Source: Moringa oleifera (lineage: Eukaryota > Streptophyta > Magnoliopsida > Brassicales > Moringaceae). From it: a stretch of 64,000 bases of DNA. Below the pieces are notes generated by a model. That model was not told where the DNA came from and made no database searches. It saw nothing but the letters and a program-made list of their open reading frames with translations. The stretch is from the NCBI GenBank assembly GCA_021397835.1, contig JAJFZO010000087.1:930001-994000 (forward strand). Reading direction: 5' to 3'. Numbering within the stretch: the first letter of the stretch is position 1; the number at the start of each line of letters is the position of its first letter. Position numbers and translations under genes: made by a program. Positions 1-12,523 of the stretch are shown piece by piece.

Positions 1-3000
1 ATATTAATGGATTTAAAGAAAGATAAACCACAAAGACTAACCATTATATAAATAATATAAACTTATTATATTCTATCAAAAATTGATTTTTTAATAACTC
101 ATAATAAAATTATGAAAAAAATTAACAACCATTTAAATTTTAAAAAAATGTTAATCTTTTATATGTAAAAATAAATGAAGATAATAATAAAACAATCATC
201 TTCAAAAGCAAAACTAAAATTTTTGTAGGAGAAATTAAAGGGTTTATATAATTGCATTTGTGTGTGTGTATATATATTAAAATTTTTAATTATATCAAAA
301 TTTATAAAATGCTTTGATAAAGATTATTAAATAAATATAAATATAAATTCTAATTTTTTAAATTAAATGGTAATTTTTTTTACAAAATAATTTTTCATCA
401 ACTTAAGATTTAAAATCATTTTAGATAAATGCTATCATAAATTATAAATAATTTTAAGTATAACAATAAAATAAAAATATTAGTAGTTTGTGATTAAACA
501 TTGTAGATAAATATTGCTAATTTAAAATAAAAAATTAAAATTTTAATGTAATATTTTTTAAAATAAATGCAAAACTAAAATTTACATGTGTTGATATAAA
601 TATTTTAAAAATCGTTTCAATATTTTTTGTTTAAATTTTATATATGTTAATTTATGTATATATTTATCTGGATAAATATGAACAAAAAAACAATTCATCA
701 ACCATGTTCGTTTTATAATCTAAATCCTGAAATATCAAGGGTTATAATTGTAATTTTAATGTTTTAATTTGTTTTAATTTAAATTATGTCAAAAATTTTA
801 AAAAATTGTATATTTGAAGTGGGAATCTTATACAAGGAAATTTGTTTTGAAATTTTTACAAACATAAATAAATATTTAAACTACCATCACAAAGAAATTT
901 AATTTTTTTATGTTTTGAAAAAATATATATAATTTACACTATCAAAAATTTAAAAAATTATTGAAAATAATAAATTACAAATTATTTAAAAATTTAAAAA
1001 ACAAAATTAAATGTATAACTTATTAAAATAAAAATATTTCAACAATGAAATTATCATTAATTTTTTATAATTATTTAAGTTAAGATACAAATAAAATTAA
1101 ATTAAAATATTGAGTTACATTTGAATCATGACACCATATTTTAAAATAAAATATCCCTATAATTTATTTATTTTTATATTTACTCTATATATATATATAT
1201 CTTTATTACTAAATGTTTGTAGCTGATAACATTTGTTGCATTGAAATATTCAAATATTCAAATAAATTATATACTTAATTTTGATTTTATATCTTAAATT
1301 TAAATAATTTTTAAATAATATTTTTATGAATTTTTAAAATTTTTAATAGTGTAATTTTTTTAAAAATATTTTTAATATTAAAAATTTTAAATTTTTTTAT
1401 GATAATAGGTTGAATATTATTTTTTAGGATAAAGATCTAATAAAACTCTACTATTTACCCAATGTTATAACCAAACTCTATCGTTTAAAAAGTGATAAAT
1501 CAAATCTTAATATATCAATTTGATCTAAATTAAATTTTATTAAAAAATTTAAAAATTAAAAAATATTTAAATTAAAAAATTTATATAATAGAATTTAACT
1601 TAAAATCGTTTACATATGTAAAAAAATATTCAAGTTATTGTCACAATAAATTTTATAATTTTTGAGTAATTATGCTATATTTTTAAAAATTATATTATAA
1701 ATTTTAAAAAATATATTTTCAATATTCAAAATTTATGAAACTTTTTGTAATGATATTTTGAATTTTTTTTACATTCATAAAAAATTTTAAGTTAAAATTC
1801 ATTTTAAATGATTTTAATTTGAATATTTTTAATTTAAAATTTTTTAATTAAATTTAATTTAGATCAAATTGATACATAAAAGTTTGATTTGTTATTTTTT
1901 TAAATATAAATATTTAATTAATAATATTAAATAACTATTAAAATTTTATAAAAATTTTATCTTATTTTTTATTTTTAATAATTTTAAATTAAAAATTATA
2001 AAAAATTAATTTTAAAGATTTTTAAATAAAATTTAATTCAAACAAAATAAAACGTTAAAGTTTAATTGAATATATTTTTAAAATATGAATTTGACCTAAA
2101 GATATTAAAATTTAATATTTTTGAATAAAATTTTATTTTATTATTTTCTAATTTTAATATTTAATACTTTAAAAATATTTATTAAAATTATATATTACTT
2201 TAATTTAAATATGAATTTGAAAAGACAAGTTATTGTCATATCATATAAAAAACATTTATTCTATAAGTGAAATGCCAATCACCACGTGGAATACAATTTG
2301 TGGATTCAATAATTCCAATTTTGGTAATAAATTTATATTATTTTTATAATTATTAATATAAAAAATTAATTATTTAATATTCACCCAACTTCGGCTGTGG
2401 AATCAATGCCTTGAAAAATGACGCCTATGTAGTTAAAGATATTTAAGAGGACGGGTTTCTATCCATTGACCCGATTACCGGAGAGGCTAATACCGGATGC
2501 AGCCATATAGATACATGGATTCATTTCTGTTTGTCAGCAAGCTCGACCGCCAAGTGGAGCTCATCGTGTATGGAAGGCTAAGACGAGAGATTCAAATTCA
2601 ACGGATATAAGCGGTGACCCAGAAAACCCATTTGGTCATTTTCATCATCCGAAATCCGAGTCCGACGAATCAAACACCTTTTGGAAGAAATCTCATCTTG
2701 CTCAGACTGCAGAGAATACTAATCTCCCCTTGCAGATATATCTCAACAGATGTACTCTAAGATATGTTCAGAGCTCAGAGACTGGTCAGAGCAAGAAGCA
2801 CAAGTGCATGTCAACGGTTGGAGAAATGGAAAAAAGGAAGGCAAATCAAAGCGCAGCAGCAGAGATGTCAGGCTTCGATTGACACGAGAGAGAGAGAGAG
2901 AGAGAAGGGGAAGGTTGTGTGTAATAATGAACAAAGCCTGTGAAAAATAAATAGAGTACTAACTACTAAGCATTAGCGTTACCGCATTAGAAAGAGTTTG

Positions 3001-3160
3001 CTCTGTGGTTGGCCATTCAAGAATTGCTAGAAAATGCCAAATTCTCACAACCATTTCTCTTCCACGCGTCCAACAATTTATTTTAGCTACAGCCTTCCTC
3101 TGACTTATCGGCCTTAATTACAATCTCATCTTCAATCTCCGGTCTCCTCTTTTTACCATC
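1..3160. other. AT-rich intergenic DNA with a more GC-balanced stretch near 2.37-3.16 kb
   Basis: No gene can be supported here. Bases 1 to about 2350 are extremely AT-rich with stops in every frame, and include the inverted-repeat element listed at 1487-1902. From about 2370 the composition becomes balanced. A GA run lies at 2887-2905 and a CT-rich tract at 3173-3199, just ahead of the HMGB9-type start codon. The balanced part probably holds that gene's promoter and 5' UTR. The short open frames over the GA run are low-complexity artefacts. Confidence 0.6.
1487..1902. repeat. AT-rich MITE-like element with long terminal inverted repeats
   Basis: The left arm (about 1487-1556) and the right arm (about 1832-1902) are inverted copies about 70 bases long. 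Both contain ATCAATTTGATCTAAATTAA, on opposite strands, and the match continues on both sides with a few mismatches. The roughly 275-base spacer is AT-rich and has no coding capacity. The size and structure fit a non-autonomous DNA element. Target-site duplications could not be resolved in such AT-rich DNA, so the superfamily is unassigned and the outer boundaries are approximate. Confidence 0.6.
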
Positions 3161-3263
3161 GTAACTATTATTTCTCTCTCTGTCTCTCTCTCTTCTCTTT
3201 AGATTGGTGGTGTTGTTTTCTTAGTTCAGGGCGAGTCTTTGCAAGTCGCCTTGAAGGACCACA

Positions 3264-5387
3264 ATGTCGTCGTCGGCGAAAATCAAAGCACGGAACGGAT
3301 TGCTCGAGAACAAGGAGTACCCAGAGGCACTGGCGTCTCACGAGGATGTTGTTAACGACCCCACTGTTTTCTGGGACACCCTCAGGCGCTTTCATTTTAT
3401 AATGGGCACCAAGTTCATGTACGTCTTTTCTCTTTTTCTTCCATTTCTCTTTCGTTTCTTGAATTTGGGTTTCCTTGTTGAGGATCAGAATCTAAGATAA
3501 CTTGGACTCCGTGATGGTAATGGGAATCTAGCAATCCGAAACAAAAACAGCCGATATATGTGTTTCTTTTACGTTCAAATTTGTATTTCTATATATGATT
3601 TTGCTACGTCTATGCATTTTGGTGTTTTCTCATTTGTTTCTTCTCAAGGATTCCTGTGATTGGAGGGAAGGAGCTGGATTTGCATGTGCTGTATGTGGAG
3701 GCTACAAAAAGAGGGGGCTACGAGAAGGTAAGTTCTCTGTCCAAACCTGTGATACCTTACACGTATTTATTCTCAGTTTCTTATTGGAGTTAATGTGATG
3801 AGTAGGTTGTAGCAGAAAAGAAATGGAGGGAAGTTGGTAGTGTTTTCAGGTTCTCTCCAACAACCACCAGTGCCTCTTTTGTACTGAGGAAGCATTACTT
3901 CAGTCTTCTCTTCCATTATGAACAGGTTCACTTCTTTAGGCTGCAGGGTCCCCTCTATAACTCCACAGGTTCTTCACTTCATTCTCTCATTTTCCCTTGC
4001 TTTCTTGCCTGGATTACTCCAACTTAATCTGAAATCTGTTTGTTCTTCATGATTCTTAATGGGTATTTTTCAATTTATCTCCAGCTGCATTTCCTATCAA
4101 TTACCCTTCATGCAAAAACGAGTTGGCACTCGTGGAGTACTCGCCAAAGGCTGTAAGAGCAGGTCCTGACCCACCAGGTAAAGGTCAGTTTACCCAACTT
4201 CTTTCTCATGTGAGGATAAACCTGGCTACAAGCACACACCACAGATGTTTGATTGAATATCTCTGGACCAAAGTCTTTTGCTTAACTTATCTGTTACTTA
4301 TTTATTGAGTTTGTTGTGATTTTCTGATACTAATCCAATATCATTCATGGGTTTGCTGTGTTGTAATCTTGATATTTGATGGGCATATGGATACTTAAGT
4401 GATTGTTTCAGTTCCCTTTCAAGTTGGGTCCTACTACATTTATCTTATTAAATTCAGATATGTGGCTATTGCAATCTTTTGTACCTGAATTCTTGTCTTC
4501 CAAATCTGTTTCCTTTATGTCTTTGTCTATAGTTTGGAAGGTTTATATCATCTATTAGAAACTTACCAGTGCCTCAGCTCCAGAAGCTGGAACTTCTAGC
4601 AGGCACTTTACAGTAATCAGCTTGACCTTTTACTAGAAATTCAGATAAATCTTGTTAATCTTCTGTGTAGGTGCTTCATGTTTTTCAGCTCTTGGCACGA
4701 TTGAGGGAAAATTCGACTGTGGTTATTTGGTGTCTGTGAAGTTGGGTTCAGAGATTCTTAAAGGAGTTCTTTACCATCCAGAGCAACCAGGCTCATCCAC
4801 ATCGTTTCCTCAGTCTAGCAGTGCCCTTGTACCATTCATCCGTGATCGCAAACCTCACCATTCTGGGCAGAGGAGGAGGAGGAGAAGAAGAAGAGGAGAA
4901 GATCCCAGCTACCCAAAACCCAACAGGAGTGGTTACAACTTCTTCTTTGCGGAAAAGCATTATAAGCTCAAGTCTTTGTACCCCAATAGAGAAAGGGAGT
5001 TCACAAAAATGATTGGCCAGTCTTGGAGCAGTCTCAGTCCTGAAGAAAGGATGGTAATTGCAGTCATAAAAGAAGCTTCAATAAGTTCTATCTCATGCGC
5101 TATTGTCTTAGTCTTACATGGTTTCACTTGTAAATCAATATCTACAATTTATGAGTGAAATCTTTTTTTGTGTTTAGGGCTTACAGAAACTGGTAATTGG
5201 TGAGGTTAAATCTTTGTTATGGTTGCGAAACTTCATTAAGTTGATGAGTTTTGTATTTTCTGGATATTCGATGTAGGTTTATCAGAACATTGGACTGAAA
5301 GACAAAGAGAGATATAAGAGAGAACTGAAAGAGTACAAAGAGAGAATGAAGCTCAAGCAGAGCATAGAAACACAGATGGACTGTTAG
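3264..5387 (+). CDS. HMGB9: ARID and HMG-box DNA-binding protein, HMGB9 type
   Basis: Six exons: 3264-3418, 3649-3727, 3806-3968, 4085-4177, 4671-5053 and 5277-5387, giving 327 residues. All introns are GT-AG and the frame closes at a TAG. The N-terminal half is an ARID domain (about residues 31-130; [20 protein letters not shown], the KRGGYEKV region). An eight-arginine basic stretch at about 231-238 precedes an HMG box at about 245-315 ([16 protein letters not shown], then the LKDKERY region). Plant ARID-HMG proteins are nuclear and bind AT-rich DNA; this arrangement and length match Arabidopsis HMGB9 (At1g76110). Unlike HMGB15-type relatives it has no long acidic tail after the HMG box. 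The start is the first ATG after a CT-rich leader and gives the usual MSS opening. The nuclear role is inferred from the family. Confidence 0.93.
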
Positions 5388-5956
5388 AACTGAGAAGACT
5401 GAAATCAGCCCCAGACAGAACCCAGCAGAGCCTTTTGTGGGTGTTAAAGAAATCTACTTTTGGATGCAAACAAGCTGTGCACGCAGGAATGTCTCAAGCA
5501 TATAATAGATTGAAACCCTAATCTTTGTAAACCTTCATAATTTTTTTGTGATTTTGTTTTTGTTTTTGTTTTTGTTTTTTTTTGTTTTATGTTTTTACAT
5601 GAATCTGGTGATGGGTTTATCTTTAATGTGATCAAAGGCAAGAGCCCATGAAAGAGCTTCGCCGTCACGGAAGTGAGAGATACAAATATGGAGTTGAATC
5701 TGAACTCAAGCATCATGAATGGCTGTTTCTTCCATGGAGTGATTTCTTTCTAGTAATGCAATGACTCCATTTGTCATATAGTCCCTTAAACATTCATGAA
5801 CATCAGGGATTCATAACATATTCATCAGACATTTTCTTTGATCAATTTGATTTCAGAGATGATGACACAGGACAGTATCTAACAGGAGTTTTAGCATCTA
5901 CTATGACAACAGGAAACATCAGCAACAAGAGATCTACCAGTAGCTTATGCAGAAGA
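5388..5956. other. Convergent 3' region between the HMGB9-type and SNRNP25 genes
   Basis: This interval lies downstream of the HMGB9-type stop codon and downstream of the SNRNP25 stop on the other strand. It should therefore contain both 3' UTRs and their polyadenylation regions. A T-rich tract with repeated TTTTTG units lies near 5540-5590. I see no further gene. Confidence 0.6.
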
Positions 5957-6935
5957 TCAAACATGGCTGACTCCTGATGCTTTTTTGTTGAGACCATGAA
6001 AGAACCTGTGTTTCCTCCTCCTAGTGTGCTTCCTGACACCCCTTGACACGACGTAGGGAACAAAGTGCACCTGCATAGCCATGGAAAATATCCAGGTAAG
6101 TACTTAAAACAATCTCACAGAGCAGCTAAAAAGATTCCAGATTCAACATAACAAAAGCCTGGACAACAGAAAGGCAACACAAATCCATCAAAACTGCTTT
6201 CCCCTGTTTCTGAAATGGATAGAAGGGGGTCACTTGAATGCCCTGGAAAATTTGACCATTTGATCCAGAAACTCTTCTTAGAGGTGACTAGTGACAAAAT
6301 TAAGAACCTGAGAATTATTACGGATGCCAAAATCCTGAAGTGCAGCATTATCATCAAGCAGCTTCTCGTTCTGGTGTGATAGACAGAAGTTTGCCCAGAC
6401 GTGCTTCCTGCAAACCCAGAAATGGAAGACGATAAAACTTTAATCTTTTGAGTAGAAATGCTTCTGCAATGTTACCAGGAAATATGGCGATGACCCATAT
6501 TAGACTGCTCCATGTCGTTAACTTTCTTCTTGATTGCGAGTTTCATGTCCTTGACGGTAGCCGAATTCATGACCGCAACATCTTCAAACCTCAACGCATA
6601 CCGCCCAACCACAATTAGAACTTTTCAGCTCACACCAAGTGCTCGATGAATTGTATGAATGAAGAAAGACAAAAGAAGAGGGCGAGTTTGAGTTCAGTAC
6701 CGAAAGAGGAGCCATCCAATTTGACGACGGAGACGCGCATGGCGCTGCCTAGCTCAAGGCTGATGAGGGTGTCGACGTCCAATAGAGTTGGCTTCTTTGG
6801 GACATCGGCCAGTAGTGGATCCTCCAGGAGAGCCGACAGCGTCGAATGTAGCCTTGCCTTCTTAACATTGTTACTGTTATAATCCCCTAACACCTTGTCG
6901 TCTCCCTTCCCACTAGATTCTGCCATCTTAGCCAC
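5957..6935 (-). CDS. SNRNP25: U11/U12 small nuclear ribonucleoprotein 25 kDa protein
   Basis: Four exons on the minus strand: 6935-6701, 6581-6476, 6407-6308 and 6070-5957, giving 184 residues. All introns are short GT-AG introns. The protein is a component of the U11/U12 di-snRNP that recognises U12-type introns in the nucleus. The exons spell the plant U11/U12-25K core in order: a DVPKKPTLLDVDTLISLELG opening, SAMRVSVVKLDGSSFDVAV, the DMKLAIKKKVNDMEQ ubiquitin-like segment, HVWANFCLSH, DNAALQDFGIRNNSQ, then VHFVPYV and a basic arginine/lysine-rich C-terminus. Read-through at the third donor would stop soon in a non-conserved tail, whereas splicing to 6070 restores the conserved VHFVPYV, which fixes that intron. 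The first of two nearby ATGs was chosen as the start; starting at residue 4 is equally possible. Confidence 0.92.
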
Positions 6936-7716
6936 CGACCAATGATCGTCTCCTCCCTACCAGACTGGAACTCTCTGGTTTTGGTTTAACTTTTGGACAC
7001 GTTATAACGCCATCGCTTTGAAGTCACAAATCCTGCCCACCAACATCGATGGGCTGGGCTTAAATTAAAACCTAATTATTTTAATTTGATTTCTTAAAGT
7101 AATTAAAAAATTTTAAATTTGATTCCAATTTTAATTTAACATCAAATTTTAATTTTATATTTAAAACTTTAATTTAATACAATTTAAATTTATTTAAATT
7201 ATTATAAAAATTAATGATATTTTTATTATTAAAATAATTTAAATAAATTCTATATCTTATTTCCAATTACCTTTTAAATTTGAATAAATTTTGATTAATG
7301 AATTGATTTATGTAATAAAATTTTAACATTTTGATAATATAAAATTTAAAAAGTTTAATTTGCAATTTTTTTTAATTTTTTATAATAATGAAGGAAATAT
7401 TTTTTACACATATAAAAAAATTTTAAATTAAAATTTATTACATATAATTTTTAATTTAAATAAAATATATAATTGAAACTTTAAATATAAAATAAAGTTA
7501 ATTGAAAATTTGATTTTGACATTAAAATTACGTGAAATTCACATTTTATTTTATTTTTACATTTATCCTAATTTTTAACAAGTATTTTGAATTTGATATT
7601 ATTTTCTCAAGAGAGAAATGTCTAAAATTGTTCTTATCATTATTGAAAACCATACAGAAGATGCAAGCACAACACAAGTCCAAATGGGTCCAGGGGAAAT
7701 AAAATCAACACGGAAA
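6936..7716. repeat. Intergenic DNA with a MITE-like inverted repeat at about 7108-7530
   Basis: The first 130 bases or so contain the SNRNP25 upstream region. From about 7075 the DNA is AT-rich. An imperfect inverted repeat has its left arm at about 7108-7175 and its right arm at about 7470-7530; both contain TTTTATATTTAAA and ATCAAATTTT-like blocks in opposite orientation. The interior resembles the spacer of the element at 1487-1902, for example the AAAAATTTTAAATTAAAA part near 7415. No coding sequence is supported. Confidence 0.5.
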
Positions 7717-8345
7717 TCAAGGCGTCTTCTGCAGATCAACAACCTTCTTCCACGACTCGCGGCTGGAGATCTCACCCCACCACCGGCCGACGTTCTCTCT
7801 AGAAGTGAAGAGCTCTCCCTTGTCAGTTGCGCTGACTAAATACTGCGTATTGGGCAAATGCGAGAGATCGGCCAGAGAGAACTCATCGCCAGCCAAGAAC
7901 CGGCTCTCGCCGAGCCTCTTCTCGTAGACGTCCAGCACTTTCGAGAGCTTCTCTTCGTTCTGCTTGATAACACCTTCGTCTTGCTTGATATTCATTCGCG
8001 GCGCGAATGCGAGCTGGAAAACCAGAGCAGAGCTCGGTGGATTGAAGCTCTGCCCTTCGGCTTCTAGCCACTGATCGATGGAAGCTTTAGCCAGTGGGTT
8101 CGTTCCGTACAACCCCTGGTTCCCCTTGTTGGCGTACTTCTCGCATATGAATCGGCAAATAGCTCTTGATTCTGGCATCAAACACACAAAAAAGACCAAA
8201 TAGGTGAATTCAGAGCTCACTAAATTGGAAAAAACTGGAGAAAAAATGAAGTAATTTGTGATAGATTTACCAAACAGGGAGATGCTCTCATCTTCAAACG
8301 CTGGTACTTGACCAAAAGGCTGTTCTTACAAGTGAGGGATTAATC

Positions 8346-8384
<39 letters not shown>

Positions 8385-8587
8385 GAAAGGGGTCTGATTG
8401 TTGAATATGAGAGAGAAAGCAAGTGGATGGATACCTGGATCTTGAGGAAGTCGGGCTTCTTGTGTTCACCTTTCGACATGTTAATGGGGACGAGCTGGAA
8501 CTCCACATCTTTCTCAATCAGACAGGCCAAGACCCTGGACACAGCAGTGGAGAGAGGTGGGCCGTACACTTTTACCGGAGTCGCCAT
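7717..8587 (-). CDS. Phi-class glutathione S-transferase
   Basis: Three exons on the minus strand: 8587-8435, 8319-8271 and 8171-7717, giving 218 residues. The 49-base middle exon is typical of phi-class GST genes. The N-terminal thioredoxin-like domain carries Ser13 in PPLSTAVSRV as the likely catalytic serine, then PFGQVPAF with the cis-proline, and the FESRAICRF glutathione-binding segment. The all-helical C-terminal domain ends with WWGEISSRESWKKV. The enzyme conjugates glutathione to electrophiles or reduces peroxides, most likely in the cytosol since no presequence is seen. It resembles the poplar GSTF1-like clade more than Arabidopsis F13, judged from memory. A GA microsatellite fills much of intron 1 (about 8349-8382). 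The substrate cannot be read from sequence. Confidence 0.93.
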
Positions 8588-9210
8588 AGATTCTATGATT
8601 CAGCAGGTTTGTGTATGCACTCAGCGTTCTTCTGCACCACGAGATAAGAGAATTCTCCTTCTGTCACTTTATCTTAACGAGTAAATGACTTTCCCGTGAA
8701 AAAGAAGAAGAAAAATATAAAAATAGAAAACTTGGGTACTGGAATTCGGTCCACCTAGCTACAGACCAATTGACTCCAAAAAGCTGTGTAAGCCCAACTA
8801 TGCTATGTGCTTGTACATGAATATAGTTAAACATGTTTACCACGGATCAAAATTTTTTATTAATTTTATATTTTAAAATTTTTTTAATACATAATAATTT
8901 AATAAAATTAATAATTATATATATTTATATATTTATTATAATGATATAATAAATTTTAAAAAGATTAATTTTTTTAAAAATACAAAATAAACTTAAACTA
9001 ATATGAGATGTGGATCCCTGAACGAATAAACAGGTTGAGAAAAGGTCTAACCGGTGTCTGTTGAACCTGCAAAATCATCAAAATGACCATTCGAGCACCT
9101 TCCATGCTTCTTCTTTAATCAATTATCGTGGGTTAAAGCTGTTTGTTCTGTGATAAACTGTAAATGATCTTTCATAGCTTACAGCATTATTGCGTTCTTA
9201 CAATAAATAA
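8588..9210. other. Intergenic DNA between the GST start and the MscS-like gene end
   Basis: The GST promoter and 5' leader should lie just beyond 8587. From about 8840 to 9000 the DNA is AT-rich with short self-complementary stretches. The part from about 9010 to 9210 is more balanced and should hold the 3' UTR of the minus-strand MscS-like channel gene. I see no gene. Confidence 0.5.
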
Positions 9211-12200
9211 TTAGGTTGGACAAGTTGTCCAATTAGAAGGCAGCCTGGTTGAGAACAAAGCTGGCAGATTTCGGACATTGACATCGAGGGGCAGCACACG
9301 GTGCTCAATATCAAGCTCTTTAAACACTCTGATCATTTCTTCAATGAGAAGCGTCCTCCTCGCCCATCTCTCCCCCATGTTCTGATAGTTCAATCTGTGC
9401 ATAATGCACATCGAGAACTTCACTCTGTTCATGTCTTCCACATCTCTCACTGTCAACATCGGACTCGGATGCCAGTGCTCGTTCTTGCTCTTCACATACC
9501 TTCAATAACCAAAAACCAGAACGATCCAGCGAGTTAGGGCTAAGAAGATTGATTGGATATGCAAAGATATTAGACAATATGCATACCCGATTAGTTTCTC
9601 TTTCATGATTGTGATCTTCTCCATTGGCGTTGAGATGTGGATGGAGAAATCGATTGATTCTGCCATGTCGGGACTGCGATAGAAGTTGCCGATTGGTTTG
9701 CTGGAAAGAACACTGTTGGGGTATGTGATCTTTTGGTTATCGTACCGTAAGAACAGTGTAGTTAATATGTTCATCTCTTCAACAATCATCTAGGGCTCAA
9801 GAAGATAACAAGACTAATCAGAGCAATTACACTGAACAATGGACCAAAATCTGAACTGGACTAGGAAATGATACGGAGTAAACGGATATTTTATTTATTA
9901 AATAATTAAATTTTATATTAAAAATGACTAATTATTAACAACAAGAAAAAAAATTATATAATCTTTTATTAATAAAAGAGAAAAAAGTTAAAACTTATCA
10001 TAAATTCTTGAAATTAAAATTAAAAACTCAATATAATCAAATTGAAATTTAAAATTTAACATAATCAAATTTAAAATTTAAAATTAAACATATTAATCCA
10101 ATCAAAGATTTAAATAAATCAAATGATAATTTGATTTATATTTAAATTATTTAAATCTAAATCCGTCTTGGCCAAACCGAATCCATCGTCATCCCTACTT
10201 TCAGGTGAGTCAGACTAAGCTGAGCTAGTAATCAATTACAAATCATCTTGCTAGGTAATAATGTTTTAAACTCAGTGGCAATGGAGTTCGCCGAGTTGAC
10301 TCAGTCTAATTTCAGAGTGTTAAAACTCTCAGCTGGATTGTTAAAGGAGATGAAGTAGACAACTTACCTGGACCCCGTCGACTTCGCAGCGATCACCGAC
10401 ATCGAAGGGGTGCATGATGACGAGGAAGATGATGGCTTCGAAGATTGTCTTACAAGTATTCCCAAAGACAAACACCGCCAACAGAAGCTGGGAGCTTATG
10501 AAGACGAGGAAATGGGAGATAGGAATTCCAAGTATTATAAGCCAAATTATGACGATGATTATGGCTACAACGAAGTTCAGCATGTTGTGGAGTTCATCTA
10601 CAGCTGTTTTGGTATCGTTCAGAGACAATGCAAGGGCCTTTCGTTCTCGAAAAGCATTAACCTAAGAAAATTAGAAAATAGAGTTTTTTTTTTTTATCGG
10701 TTAGATTGAACCAGGAGCACTAAAATGAAACTAATAATAATAAAAAAATTCTCGCCGATTTCATCAAACAATTTAAAAATTAAAAGATTAAAATTTGTTA
10801 TTTTTATATTAAAATAACAAATTACAAAACACATATTTTTACTTTATTACTAAAAAAATTAGGTCAAGTCCAGAACAGTGAAAAAATTCTTATATGAAAT
10901 GAAAAAAATAGAAAGTAGAAATTTCAATCAGATACTACATGACTACTTACCACCCAATATCTAAGAGATGATTTGCTGATCCCCTCGTTCTGGGATGCTG
11001 CTACTCCCAAGAGATGCATTGCCTTCTCAGCTTCATCTTTACCCATGAAGCACATCAGATCTCCAAGGTACATGCATCTGTACAGAGCATCCATTTTCCA
11101 AGTTTAGTTGGTTGGATCTATAATCCCTAATAAAATTAATTTTTCAAAAATTGTTTAGGATTCTGCAAACCAACTTACTGAGATCCTGGCTTAGCGACGT
11201 TGTTGAAAATATTGTTGGCAGCCTTTTTTGCCCGGAATTCATTTTTAATCTGCAACAGAGACTCGTCTTCAATGTCTGAACGTAGTATCTGTTCATCCAG
11301 GGTAGACAGATGGCCATGGCTGATGATATTAACCATCTTTCTCATGTTCCAGGCCGAGATATTCTTCTGATTCAGCTTACGCAAATGATCAATTCGGATC
11401 TCCTCATCGTTCTTCTTCTCCATCATCATCCTTCTCGAGAAGGTCGGACTCCTACCGACGGTAGGACTTCTCTGCAGCTTGACCCCAGCATTTTTTTCTT
11501 GCTCCTGAAATAATGGTGGCCCTGAGAGCGTCTCGATCACGTACTGACTGAACAAAGCCTCCTGGATTCGGTCGAAGAAGGTGTTCACGTGGAATGAAGA
11601 AGCAAGGACTTTAACAAGGAGGGTCTTGAGGAGCCAGATCAAGGTACCCACCAATAAGCACAAGAGGACCTTGTTAACATAAGGCAGAAGGTTACTCTTT
11701 CTTTGGTCCTGAACTTTCTTATCGAAGATGAAATGCCATACAAGCAAAACCAGACCCAACCAGAGGAAATTCTGGACAGCTTTCCTCAAGCCGTAAACGA
11801 AATAGAGAACCCTTTTTCGAAGAAGAAAGTGCGACTCGATTAAGATGACAGCAAGTCGGATTCCCCAACCAGAGAGTAAGCGGCCGGAAACTAGAGCTAA
11901 AGCCATTGTCTCCCATTTCCAGATGGGAAGATCCCACAGTTTTTGAGTTTTCAGGAAAGGAATGGAAAGGGTACACACTATGGTGGCTGTAAGTAGGAGA
12001 AGACTCACCAGCTGGAGCATTGTCAAGGGACTGAATCGGATGGATCTGTACTCTTCTGGAATGTCATCGACGTCATCCTCTTTATGGGCATTCTCTTCTT
12101 CTCCAAGAACTCCTACAGAGACAGAGTGCTGCTGTTCATCAGGAGGGTCCAACAGCCTGGACTTTGTCTTGTTCATCAGTAACCTCCATGAGTTTTGCCG

Positions 12201-12523
12201 GACAGGAGAGTTTGAGTTTGAGTTCCCTACCAACGTATCTTTGTCGAAACTCGGAGACCCTTGGACTGGGAGAGTCTTGCTCTTTGCCGAAGAGCTTCAG
12301 TTAATACTTCTTCAAAGGAGACTTTCGATTTCTTTGACGAACCAGGGAGCTTACCACTCGGACTTTCAGAGTCTATCTTGATGGCAACTTCTTCTGTTTG
12401 GTCTCGTTGATCAGATGATTGGGCCATGTGATGGTGCAAGAGGGCTTGTTCTTCTTCTCTGATGTTCTGTCGTTGATTACTTGCTGAACAGAACGGCTTC
12501 AAGGATTTTCTCAGAGACTCCAT
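9211..12523 (-). pseudogene. MscS-like mechanosensitive ion channel, MSL4/5/6/10 type, with an apparent frameshift in exon 1
   Basis: Five exons on the minus strand: 12523-11179, 11077-10951, 10661-10368, 9789-9587 and 9499-9211. The family forms tension-gated channels in plant membranes, with six membrane spans and a pore-lining C-terminal helix. Recognisable blocks are NKTKSRLLDPP, the membrane spans from FSPLTMLQLVSLLLL onward, WGIRLAVILIESHFLLRKRV, SFHVNTFFDRIQEALF, LSLNDTKTAV, VIMHPFDVGDRCEVDG, EEMNILTTLFLRYDN and NMGERWARRTLLIEEM. The start MESLRKSLKPF at 12523 is the first in-frame ATG. The opening of about 93 codons and the rest of exon 1 lie in different frames: the first frame stops at 12229-12227, and the second is open from within 12300-12230. 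One missing base, most simply in the CCC at 12258-12260 on the + strand, explains it. No intron of normal plant size fits there. All later exons join in frame. It could be a real disabling mutation or a homopolymer error in the assembly, so pseudogene status is provisional. Confidence 0.75.
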
